NCBI GenBank assembly: GCA_051878795.1
Contig: JBJEKU010000093.1
Span: 1 to 6,617 of the forward strand
Length of the DNA: 6,617 bases
Direction of reading: 5' to 3'
Origin: W1P20-047 sp051878795
GTDB taxonomy: Bacteria > Actinomycetota > Coriobacteriia > Coriobacteriales > Eggerthellaceae
Every line of letters starts with the position of its first letter. The stretch's first letter is position 1. The notes below the pieces were generated by a model. The model had not been told where the DNA came from. It saw only the letters and a program-made list of their open reading frames with translations, and searched no databases. This document shows positions 1-5,246 of the stretch, one piece after another. The translations under genes and the position numbers were made by a program.

Positions 1-760
1 TCAGGTAGGTGGTCTTACCCATGCCATAGCAACGCGCATCCATCGCAGTCGCCAGCCTTTCCGCCCTCCTGAACAAACCGACGAACATGGGAATGAGCAC
101 GGTCCCCCACATCCTGAGCTTCCCGATAAGGCCTCCCCCTTCGAAGTCCGCCCCACGTGAAGCCTGCGCCATACGTACGGCGTCGAATTCGTCTACGGTC
201 ACGGGAATGAACCTGAGCGCGATGCTGATCGTGGTTGCAATGTCATGAACCGGCAAACCGAAACGCTCGAGAGGGCCAAGAAAGCGCCTGATCGCATGGG
301 ACAGCTCACCCGTACTGGTTGTGGTGACCAGCACCAATGAAGCGCAGAGCAGAAACGCAATGCGCAAGACGTAAAAACAACCGCGCCCAAAGCCAGCTGG
401 GACGAAACCGAAGCTGCCGATCAAGGCAATGGGCTGCATTCCCTGCAACACGCCGGAAGACACTGCTCCGATACCGTACAGATCAGCTTCGGATGAGACG
501 TTGAACGAAAAGGAATTCGCGATAAGTGTGAAGCACAGGATTACTAGCAACGGGATCAGCTGACGGATGCACGCCAGCAACCTGAGCCTGCTTGCAACGA
601 CGGCAACAGCAAGAAGGACAGCGAATGCACCCAGACCCAGCCACGTCTGAACGAAGAACAGTGAAATGGAATACGCCACTACGAGCACGATTTTCACCCG
701 TGCATCGATGCGATGGACGGGTGTGGCCTGCGGGTTGTATGACGTGGCGTTGAAAGACAT
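1..760 (-). CDS. ecfT: Energy-coupling factor transporter transmembrane subunit EcfT (C-terminus cut by window edge)
   Basis: This is the membrane scaffold of an ECF-type vitamin/metal importer. In the family, EcfT joins two ATPases (EcfA1/EcfA2) to exchangeable substrate-binding S components. The 253 visible residues read without a stop. After a short N-terminus comes PVHRIDARVKI (residues 14-24), the usual lead-in to the first membrane helix, followed by several long hydrophobic stretches. The two ATPase-coupling motifs are near the end: AQASRG at about 198-203 and AMDARCYG at about 239-246, where the second Ala-Arg-Gly reads Ala-Arg-Cys. Family length is roughly 250-270, so probably only the last residues are missing. 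The start is the ATG at 758-760, chosen from the N-terminal match. No Shine-Dalgarno sequence precedes it. The gene follows the rplQ terminator, so it is probably a separate transcription unit. No ATPase gene is visible; if linked, it would lie beyond the left edge. The transported substrate cannot be told. Confidence 0.9.
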   Translation of the reverse strand, partial: MSFNATSYNPQATPVHRIDARVKIVLVVAYSISLFFVQTWLGLGAFAVLLAVAVVASRLRLLACIRQLIPLLVILCFTLIANSFSFNVSSEADLYGIGAVSSGVLQGMQPIALIGSFGFVPAGFGRGCFYVLRIAFLLCASLVLVTTTSTGELSHAIRRFLGPLERFGLPVHDIATTISIALRFIPVTVDEFDAVRMAQASRGADFEGGGLIGKLRMWGTVLIPMFVGLFRRAERLATAMDARCYGMGKTTYL

Positions 761-767
761 ATGCGCA

Positions 768-773
768 AGTATA
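768..773 (-). promoter_or_regulatory. Possible -10 box (TATACT) for ecfT
   Basis: On the minus strand TATACT (5 of 6 to the sigma70 -10 consensus) ends seven bases before the ecfT ATG. Transcription would then begin at or within a base or two of the start codon, giving a leaderless message. This agrees with the missing Shine-Dalgarno sequence. The matching -35 position (about 791-796, TGTTTC) is poor and lies in the loop of the rplQ terminator, so the call is tentative. Confidence 0.3.
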
Positions 774-809
774 AAGGAAGAAGGGAGGCCGAAACATCGA
801 CCTCCCTTC
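773..809 (-). terminator. Rho-independent terminator of the alpha operon (after rplQ)
   Basis: On the minus strand GAAGGGAGG (801-809) pairs with CCTCCCTTC (780-788). The stem is extended by a G-U pair and by CGA/TCG, making 13 pairs around a TGTT loop. A T-rich run, TTCCTTT, follows. It starts about 38 bases after the rplQ stop and separates the ribosomal operon from ecfT. Confidence 0.9.
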
Positions 810-847
810 CAGAATAGCTCTGATTCGAGCGGGAACGCGTGCAGCTG

Positions 848-1303
848 TTATTCTGCTGCAGCTTCCTCGGCTACTTCTTCCTGAGCGGGTTCAGCCTTGG
901 GAGCCTCGGCAACGGGAGCTGCCTTTGCTTCCTTCTTCTGAACGGGCTCAGTGCAGAACTCCATGATTACCATGGGAGCGTTGTCGCCCTTGCGGTTGCC
1001 CAGCTTCATGATGCGGGTGTAACCGCCCTGGCGATCAGCGAACTGACCCTGCGCGACCTTTTCGAAGATCTCGCGTACCAGTTCCTTGTCGCCCAGTGCT
1101 GCGATAGCCAGACGGCGGGAATGCAGGTCGCCGCGCTTTGCCCAGGTGATGATGCGATCCACGTCGGGACGGATTTCCTTAGCACGAGCTTCCAGCGTCT
1201 TGATGCGGTCGTTGGTGAACAACGCAGCAACCAGGCTCTTCTTCATGGCCTTGGTGTGGCTGGCATCAGTGCCCAGCTTGCGCCCCTTCTTGTAGTGCCT
1301 CAT
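848..1303 (-). CDS. rplQ: 50S ribosomal protein L17 with acidic/Ala-rich C-terminal tail
   Basis: Large-subunit protein bL17, which in other bacteria sits near the peptide exit tunnel. The 151-residue product opens with MRHYKKGRKLGTDASHTKAM, the standard L17 N-terminus. The conserved core runs to about residue 119 and includes RLAIAALGDKELVREIF and GGYTRIMKLGNRKGD. Residues 120-151 form a low-complexity tail of Ala, Glu, Lys and Pro. The core alone matches the short L17 of many bacteria (about 115-127 residues). Tails of this kind occur in actinobacterial L17. The start ATG has AGGAG eight bases upstream, and the rpoA TAG stop overlaps this site (TAGGAG), so the two genes are likely translationally coupled. 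It is the last gene before the operon terminator. Confidence 0.97.
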   Translation of the reverse strand: MRHYKKGRKLGTDASHTKAMKKSLVAALFTNDRIKTLEARAKEIRPDVDRIITWAKRGDLHSRRLAIAALGDKELVREIFEKVAQGQFADRQGGYTRIMKLGNRKGDNAPMVIMEFCTEPVQKKEAKAAPVAEAPKAEPAQEEVAEEAAAE

Positions 1304-1314
1304 ATTTCAATCTC

Positions 1315-2265
1315 CTATTGCTTCAAGTTGAGGTCCATCGAGATAAGCTTGTCCTTAACCTCTTCGATGGACTTCGCGCCAAAGTTCCTGATGTTGAGCA
1401 GATCGTTCTCGGAAAATTCAACCAGCTGGCGAACGGAATGGATACCGGCGCGCTTCAGGCAGTTGTAGGAACGAACAGACAAGTCCAGATCTTCGATCTG
1501 CTTGTCCAGCTCGGCGTTGGTTTCCTGGCCTTCGGGAGCGAAGATGGAAGGAGCTTCACCCTCTTCGTCGGTCTCGGAGACATCCAGGCTCAGGAAAGCG
1601 CCCATGTACTGATTGATGATGTTGGCGGCACGGCATACTGCTTCCGTTGGGTTGATGGAACCGTCGGTTTCCACTTCCAGAACCATCTTGTCAAGGTCGG
1701 TGTCCTGACCGACGCGGGTGTCGGTGACATTCAGGGTGCAACGGCGCACGGGAGAGAAGAGCGAGTCGACATGGATGATGCCGATGGGGTCTTCAGTGCG
1801 CTTGTTGCGGTCTGCGGGCACATAGCCGCGGCCAACGCCAATGCGGATAGTCATGTCAAGCTGGCCGCCGTCTGCCACCGTAGCGATGACATGTTCGGGG
1901 TTGACCAGCGTGAACTCGGTGGGAACCTGCAAATCAGCACCGGTGACCGTGCAAGGTCCTTCGACGGAAAGGTGGGCCTGAGCCTCAACGATGTCGTCGT
2001 TCAGGGCCCTGAAGACCAGGCCCTTCACATTCAGGACGATATCGGTGATGTCTTCGATCACACCTTCTGCCACGGTGAACTCATGCTGAACGCCGTCGAT
2101 CTGAATTGCGGTTGCCTTAGCACCGTCCAAGGAGGACAGCAGAACGCGACGCATGCTATTACCCAGGGTATAGCCATAACCGCGTTCAAGTGGCTCTACA
2201 ACGAAGCGGGCAACGGTGTCGTTGACTTCTTCGGTTGTAACCTTAGGCCTCATGAACTCTGTCAT
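1315..2265 (-). CDS. rpoA: DNA-directed RNA polymerase subunit alpha
   Basis: Alpha subunit of RNA polymerase, 316 residues, a normal full length. The N-terminal domain (about 1-235) dimerises and seeds assembly of beta and beta'. It carries the signature RGYGYTLGN at 28-36 followed by SMRRVLLSSLDG. An acidic linker (about 230-255) leads to the C-terminal domain, which contacts UP-element DNA and activators. In it SVRSYNCLKRAGI gives R265 and N268, and NFGAKSIEEV gives G296, K298, S299 and E302. These DNA-contact residues fall at the same numbers as in Escherichia coli. The start is the ATG at 2263-2265, with AAGGAGG ten bases upstream (2276-2282). A second ATG four codons inside is less well placed. 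It lies between rpsD (37-base spacer) and rplQ (11-base spacer). Confidence 0.99.
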   Translation of the reverse strand: MTEFMRPKVTTEEVNDTVARFVVEPLERGYGYTLGNSMRRVLLSSLDGAKATAIQIDGVQHEFTVAEGVIEDITDIVLNVKGLVFRALNDDIVEAQAHLSVEGPCTVTGADLQVPTEFTLVNPEHVIATVADGGQLDMTIRIGVGRGYVPADRNKRTEDPIGIIHVDSLFSPVRRCTLNVTDTRVGQDTDLDKMVLEVETDGSINPTEAVCRAANIINQYMGAFLSLDVSETDEEGEAPSIFAPEGQETNAELDKQIEDLDLSVRSYNCLKRAGIHSVRQLVEFSENDLLNIRNFGAKSIEEVKDKLISMDLNLKQ

Positions 2266-2302
2266 ATAAGTAAAGCCTCCTTATAAGCCGCAAAGATAAT
2301 AA

Positions 2303-2899
2303 TTACTTCGAGTAAAGTTCGACGATCAGCTGTTCGCGGATGTCCAGATCGATCTGATCACGGGTGGGCAGGGAGAGAACGTTGCCCTGCAGCTTCTCGA
2401 TGTCGACTTCCAGCCATGCCGGAACCTCGAAGCGCTCGTTGCTGACCAAGGCGCTCTTGATGACAAGCAGTTCCTGAGACTTGGGATGAACTGCAACAAC
2501 GTCGCCGGGACGTACGCGCAGGGAGGGGATGTCAACACGATGGCCGTTAACGGTGATGTGGCCATGGGTGACGATCTGACGTGCTTCCTTGCGGGTGCGG
2601 GCGAAGCCCAGGCGGAAGACGACGTTGTCGATGCGGGATTCCAGGATCTGCATCAGGTTGTCGCCGGTTACGCCCTGCATGGACTTGGCGCGCTTGTAGT
2701 AACCGCGGAACTGCTTTTCCAGAACGCCGTAGATGAACTTGGCCTTCTGCTTTTCGCGCAGCTGCATGCCGTATTCGGATTCCTTACGGCGACGCTTGGG
2801 CTGACGCTTAGAGGTCTTGGAGCTGCTGTAACCCAGAACAACGGGGTCGAGACCGAGCTGGCGGCAGCGCTTAAGAACCGGAGTCCTATTGATTGCCAT
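2303..2899 (-). CDS. rpsD: 30S ribosomal protein S4 (zinc-free type)
   Basis: Primary 16S rRNA-binding protein uS4, which nucleates small-subunit assembly and in several bacteria also represses its own operon. The 198-residue product has the N-terminal S4 domain with SEYGMQLREKQKAKFIYGVLEKQFRGYY (41-68), broken here as SEYGMQLREK then QKAKFIYGVL. The S4 RNA-binding fold follows at about 87-150 (ESRIDNVVFRLGFARTRKEA, then VNGHRVDIPS). Only one cysteine (C12) is present, so the four-cysteine zinc cluster of C+ S4 proteins is absent. The ATG start at 2897-2899 has AAAGGAT about eight bases upstream. The spacer to rpsK is 18 bases. Being in the same transcript as rpsM and rpsK, it is a candidate autoregulator of this operon (inference). 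Confidence 0.98.
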   Translation of the reverse strand: MAINRTPVLKRCRQLGLDPVVLGYSSSKTSKRQPKRRRKESEYGMQLREKQKAKFIYGVLEKQFRGYYKRAKSMQGVTGDNLMQILESRIDNVVFRLGFARTRKEARQIVTHGHITVNGHRVDIPSLRVRPGDVVAVHPKSQELLVIKSALVSNERFEVPAWLEVDIEKLQGNVLSLPTRDQIDLDIREQLIVELYSK

Positions 2900-2917
2900 T
2901 AGTATCGATCCTTTCGA

Positions 2918-3316
2918 CTAGACGCGACGACGCTTGCGCTGACGGCAACCGTTGTGCGGGATGGGCGTACAATCCTGAATGCTGGAAACTTCCAGACCTG
3001 CTGCCTGCAGGGAGCGGATAGCGGTTTCGCGACCGGAGCCGGGGCCCTTGACGTAAACCGCAACCTTCTTCAGACCGTGTTCCATCGCGGTCTTGGCAGC
3101 AGCCTCGGCAGCCATCTGTGCGGCGAAGGGGGTGGACTTACGGGAGCCCTTGAAACCCACGGTGCCTGCAGACTGCCAGGAGATCACGTTACCCATAGGA
3201 TCGGTGATGCTGACGATGGTGTTGTTGAACGTAGACTTGATATGTGCAGCGCCAACAGCGATGTTCTTCCTTTCGGAACGCTTCAGGCGGGCGCGCACGT
3301 TCTTCTTCTGAGCCAC
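2918..3316 (-). CDS. rpsK: 30S ribosomal protein S11 (GTG start)
   Basis: Small-subunit platform protein uS11, which contacts 16S rRNA near the mRNA exit and E site. The 132 residues include HIKSTFNNTIVSITDPMGN (25-43), the GFKGSRKSTPFAAQMAAE block, VKGPGSGRETAIRSL and the basic end PHNGCRQRKRRRV. These cover the whole family. The start codon is GTG at 3314-3316, directly giving (M)AQKKNVRARL. It stands only eight bases after the rpsM TAG, with just a weak AGGT as ribosome binding site, so translation probably depends on coupling to rpsM. Confidence 0.98.
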   Translation of the reverse strand: MAQKKNVRARLKRSERKNIAVGAAHIKSTFNNTIVSITDPMGNVISWQSAGTVGFKGSRKSTPFAAQMAAEAAAKTAMEHGLKKVAVYVKGPGSGRETAIRSLQAAGLEVSSIQDCTPIPHNGCRQRKRRRV

Positions 3317-3324
3317 TTAGTTAC

Positions 3325-3693
3325 CTACTTCTTCTTTCCGCCGATTTGCTTCCTGGGTCCCTTGCGGGTGCGTGCGTTGGTATGGGTGCGCTGACCGCGA
3401 ACGGGCAGGCCCTTACGATGACGCAGGCCGCGATAGCAACCGATCTCCATCAGACGCTTTACGTTCTGGGAAACCTCGCGATGCTTATCGCCTTCGACGG
3501 TGAGGTTTTCACCGATGTAGTTACGCAGCTTGGACAGATCGTCTTCGGTCAGGTCCCTAACGTGTACGTCGGGGTTCACGCCGGTTTCTGCCAGGATCTT
3601 CTTGGACGTGGTCAGTCCAATGCCGTAAATGTAGGTCAGGCCGATCTCAATGCGCTTGTCGCGAGGGAGGTCGACACCAAACAAACGTGCCAT
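3325..3693 (-). CDS. rpsM: 30S ribosomal protein S13
   Basis: Small-subunit head protein uS13, which forms bridges to the large subunit and touches P-site tRNA. The 122 residues match the family along their length: MARLFGVDLPRDKRIEIGLTY with YGIG at the start, a helix-two-turn-helix region (about 15-60), and the basic tail CYRGLRHRKGLPVRGQRTHT with NARTRKGPRK, which reaches toward tRNA. The ATG start at 3691-3693 has GAGGAAG upstream. The spacer from rpmJ is 18 bases. Confidence 0.98.
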   Translation of the reverse strand: MARLFGVDLPRDKRIEIGLTYIYGIGLTTSKKILAETGVNPDVHVRDLTEDDLSKLRNYIGENLTVEGDKHREVSQNVKRLMEIGCYRGLRHRKGLPVRGQRTHTNARTRKGPRKQIGGKKK

Positions 3694-3711
3694 GCTAAGC
3701 TTCCTCTTTCT

Positions 3712-3825
3712 CTAGCCCTGACGCTGCTTGTGGCGGGGGTTCTCGCAGATTACGAGCACCTTGCCATGGCGTCGGATGATCTTGCACTTGTCGCACATTT
3801 TCTTAACCGAAGGACGTACCTTCAT
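3712..3825 (-). CDS. rpmJ: 50S ribosomal protein L36 (zinc-binding type)
   Basis: Small large-subunit protein bL36, 37 residues, exactly the usual size. It begins MKVRPSVKKMCDKCKIIRRH and carries the zinc ribbon ligands C11, C14, C27 and H32 (CDKC, then CENPRH), so this is the zinc-binding (C+) form. The ATG at 3823-3825 has AAAGGAAG (3832-3839) six bases upstream. Unlike the tight spacing downstream, 166 bases separate it from infA. That gap contains hairpins described separately. Confidence 0.97.
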   Translation of the reverse strand: MKVRPSVKKMCDKCKIIRRHGKVLVICENPRHKQRQG

Positions 3826-3900
3826 ATCAATCTTCCTTTCGGTATGTGTTCCTTCTCTATATCCACACCCAGCCGCAGGTGATTAAACCTAATTCGTTTC

Positions 3901-3917
3901 GTGCAGCGGCCTTGCAC
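3901..3917 (-). repeat. Short inverted repeat in the infA-rpmJ spacer
   Basis: On the minus strand GTGCA and TGCAC flank a seven-base loop (AGGCCGC). With five pairs it is weak alone. It lies between the larger hairpin and the rpmJ ribosome binding site and could be part of the same leader fold. Confidence 0.3.
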
Positions 3918-3938
3918 GTTCAGCCGTTTACGCACAAC

Positions 3939-3971
3939 TATGTGTCGCGCATGAACCATACGTGACACATA
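3939..3971 (-). promoter_or_regulatory. 33-base imperfect hairpin in the infA-rpmJ spacer
   Basis: On the minus strand TATGTGTC (3964-3971) pairs with GACACATA (3939-3946). After one A/C mismatch, six more pairs (CGTATG with CATGCG, including a G-U) close on a GTT loop. No T-run follows, so it is not an intrinsic terminator. It begins about 20 bases after the infA stop. The arm ACACATA recurs at 3843-3849, just ahead of the rpmJ ribosome binding site, so the 5' arm could pair with either copy. A role as a ribosomal-protein-binding leader, a processing site or a DNA operator is possible but only inferred. Confidence 0.5.
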
Positions 3972-3991
3972 TTGGACGTTTATATCGTTCG

Positions 3992-4210
3992 CTACTTGAA
4001 CCTGTAGGTAATCCTACCGCGCTCCAAGTCATATACGGAAAGCTCGACGGTCACCTTATCTCCAGGCAGGATCTTGATGTAGTGCATACGCATCTTGCCA
4101 GAAATATGAGCCAGAATCTTGTGGCCGTTTTCAAGCTCTACCTTGAACATTGCGTTCGGCAGGGCTTCCAAAACGGTACCATCAAGCTCGATGACATCTT
4201 CCTTCGCCAA
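3992..4210 (-). CDS. infA: Translation initiation factor IF-1 (TTG start)
   Basis: IF-1 binds the ribosomal A site during initiation and aids IF-2 and IF-3. From the TTG at 4208-4210 the product is (M)AKEDVIELDGT..., 72 residues, exactly the standard IF-1 length. It spans a single OB/S1 fold with the family blocks VLEALPNAMFKVELENGHK, HISGKMRMHYIKILPGDKV and YDLERGRITYR. GGAGGG (4218-4223) lies seven bases upstream of the TTG and fixes this start. An in-frame ATG at 4223-4225 would add five residues (MEGIL), but it overlaps that Shine-Dalgarno and has none of its own. The gene has a likely promoter upstream and heads the operon. It is preceded by aroK rather than the map/adk/secY genes common in other bacteria. 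Confidence 0.96.
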   Translation of the reverse strand: MAKEDVIELDGTVLEALPNAMFKVELENGHKILAHISGKMRMHYIKILPGDKVTVELSVYDLERGRITYRFK

Positions 4211-4217
4211 CAGAATT

Positions 4218-4223
4218 CCCTCC
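4218..4223 (-). promoter_or_regulatory. Ribosome binding site that fixes the TTG start of infA
   Basis: GGAGGG on the minus strand, seven bases before TTG at 4208-4210. It overlaps the last base of an upstream in-frame ATG, which argues against that ATG as the start. Confidence 0.8.
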
Positions 4224-4252
4224 ATGCAAAATAGCTTTAACGGCAACTGGAG

Positions 4253-4282
4253 ATTTTAGCAAAAGCCCCAGAAAGCGCACAA
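4253..4282 (-). promoter_or_regulatory. Promoter of the infA operon
   Basis: On the minus strand TTGTGC (4277-4282) is followed after 18 bases by TAAAAT (4253-4258). TAAAAT is preceded by TGC, forming an extended -10 (TGnTAAAAT). Transcription would start near 4246, leaving a leader of about 36 bases before the infA TTG. The -35 is a partial match only; the extended -10 carries most of the weight. Confidence 0.6.
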
Positions 4283-4358
4283 GATTGAATAGGTGCTGCC
4301 ACGCAACATCCACATCTAAGCTTCTGAGGAGCTTTCACTCTCTCCCCAAACATGTTGA

Positions 4359-4904
4359 TTATACATGAGAGATAAGCTGATGTTCGGTTAATAGGCGAAA
4401 TACCTCTGCAGAAATCTGCTTCACGCTCAAGCCCACGGTATCGACGATGGCGCTTGCGGCATCTTCGTACCAAGGGGCGCGTTCGGCGATCGTTGCCTTG
4501 GCGGTCTCCAGGTCCTTGAACAGCGGTCGGGTGCTGGTATCGCGTATGCGCGCCGCCGCCGCTTCAGCGGTTACGCTCAGATAGATGACGAAACCGTGCT
4601 CCTTCATGAAGGCCCTGTTTTCCGCACGCTTCACCACACCGCCACCGGTGCTGATGATCTGGGGCGTCTTGGAAAGCTCTGCCAAATAATGGGTCTCCAG
4701 GTCACGGAAGCGCTCTTCGCCCTGCTCGGCGAAGATCTGGGAGATCTTGACCCCTTCCTGCTCTTCGAGATAGCTGTCCGCATCGACCAACACGAAGCCG
4801 TATTTCCTCGAAAGGTACCTGCCGATGCTGCTTTTGCCAGCCCCCATGAACCCGATGAGGTATACCGGCTTTTCCAACACGTATGAATTCGGCCGATTTG
4901 CCAT
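4359..4904 (-). CDS. aroK: Shikimate kinase
   Basis: Cytosolic enzyme that phosphorylates shikimate to shikimate-3-phosphate with ATP, the fifth step of the chorismate pathway to aromatic amino acids. The 181-residue protein shows all family motifs: Walker A GFMGAGKSS (18-26), the shikimate/Mg site VDADSYLEE (D41, D43), GEERFRDLE with R67, STGGGVV (85-91), the LID STRPLF with R126, and RAPWYEDAA (142-150). The frame stays open upstream, but the ATG at 4902-4904 is chosen because GGGGAGG lies seven bases before it and because the P-loop then sits at the usual distance from the N-terminus. No other aromatic-pathway gene is present. It is divergent from tRNA-Lys and lies 133 bases before the infA ribosome binding site region, with no clear terminator between. 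Symbol aroK rather than aroL is by convention. Confidence 0.96.
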   Translation of the reverse strand: MANRPNSYVLEKPVYLIGFMGAGKSSIGRYLSRKYGFVLVDADSYLEEQEGVKISQIFAEQGEERFRDLETHYLAELSKTPQIISTGGGVVKRAENRAFMKEHGFVIYLSVTAEAAAARIRDTSTRPLFKDLETAKATIAERAPWYEDAASAIVDTVGLSVKQISAEVFRLLTEHQLISHV

Positions 4905-5065
4905 TGGACGACCTCCCCTTTCTGTTGTTCCGAAACCGTATGATAATCTATGCAGCCGTCTATCGGGCGGTCCCACTGCTACCGAGACGCCAAGCCCCAA
5001 GGGCTGCTGCTTGCATTGCCGTGCGCAAGGAAACCTTGGGCGGAACCTCTCTCCTTGTGTTTTTA
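4905..5065. other. Divergent spacer between aroK and the tRNA-Lys promoter
   Basis: About 160 bases with no supported gene. It contains small inverted repeats (AGCCC/GGGCT around 4993-5005; CAAGG-AAA-CCTTG at 5026-5038) without T-runs. A weak minus-strand -10-like TATCAT lies around 4940, but no convincing -35 goes with it, so the aroK promoter is not placed. Confidence 0.4.
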
Positions 5066-5086
5066 TTGACCATCAACGCTGGTCAA
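5066..5086. repeat. Perfect 7-base inverted repeat overlapping the tRNA-Lys promoter
   Basis: TTGACCA (5066-5072) and TGGTCAA (5080-5086) flank TCAACGC. The left arm includes the whole -35 box and the right arm lies in the spacer, which is where a repressor dimer could bind. Part of the symmetry may be chance, because the left arm is constrained to be a -35. Confidence 0.45.
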
Positions 5087-5094
5087 GATAGAAT
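5066..5094 (+). promoter_or_regulatory. Sigma70-type promoter of tRNA-Lys
   Basis: TTGACC (5066-5071), 17 bases, TAGAAT (5089-5094): five of six matches in each box and ideal spacing. A T-rich stretch lies immediately upstream (TTTTTA). The start site would be near 5101, about 24 bases before the mature tRNA. Confidence 0.85.
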
Positions 5095-5124
5095 GCATCA
5101 GTATGCGGGTCTTCGCATCCGTAT

Positions 5125-5200
5125 GGGCCGTTAGCTCAGTTGGCAGAGCAGAGGACTTTTAATCCTAAGGTCGCGAGTTCGAGCCTCGCACGGCCCACCA
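5125..5200 (+). tRNA. tRNA-Lys (anticodon TTT)
   Basis: A complete 76-base cloverleaf: acceptor GGGCCGT with ACGGCCC, D stem GCTC/GAGC, anticodon loop CTTTTAA (5156-5162) with TTT at 5158-5160, variable loop AGGTC, T arm GCGAG-TTCGAGC-CTCGC, discriminator A, and an encoded CCA (5198-5200). It reads lysine codons AAA and AAG. One blemish is that the top pair of the anticodon stem (27-43) would be G-A. It is a single-gene unit with its own promoter and terminator. Confidence 0.98.
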
Positions 5201-5213
5201 CCCTTGGGGTAAC

Positions 5214-5246
5214 AGGCCAGACGAATCTTCCGTCTGGCCTTTTTCG
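5214..5246 (+). terminator. Rho-independent terminator of tRNA-Lys
   Basis: AGGCCAGACG (5214-5223) pairs perfectly with CGTCTGGCCT (5231-5240) around a seven-base loop, followed by TTTTCGTT. It starts 14 bases after the tRNA CCA end. Confidence 0.95.

Noticed and set aside
483..797. A 104-codon minus-strand frame overlapping ecfT
   Set aside because: Runs in a different frame through ecfT and the operon terminator; the EcfT frame has clear family motifs.
839..1468. A 209-codon plus-strand open frame opposite rplQ and the rpoA end
   Set aside because: Spans the operon terminator and two real genes on the other strand; no family resemblance.
1318..2286. A 322-codon plus-strand open frame opposite rpoA
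   Set aside because: It is the exact shadow of a highly conserved gene, has no recognisable domain and no ribosome binding site of note; codon bias on the coding strand explains it.
3244..3882. A 212-codon plus-strand open frame across rpsK, rpsM and rpmJ
   Set aside because: Shadow of three ribosomal protein genes; no independent support.
3855..3900. A -10-like TTTAAT in the infA-rpmJ gap as an rpmJ promoter
   Set aside because: No acceptable -35 at 16-18 bases upstream; not supported enough to list.
3938..3970. A 10-codon minus-strand reading frame (MCHVWFMRDT) lying exactly in the infA-rpmJ hairpin, a possible leader peptide
   Set aside because: No ribosome binding site precedes it and no run of diagnostic codons is present; coincidence is more likely.
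4320..4345. Small inverted repeat AAGCT/AGCTT after aroK as a terminator
   Set aside because: Only five pairs and no T-run on the minus strand.
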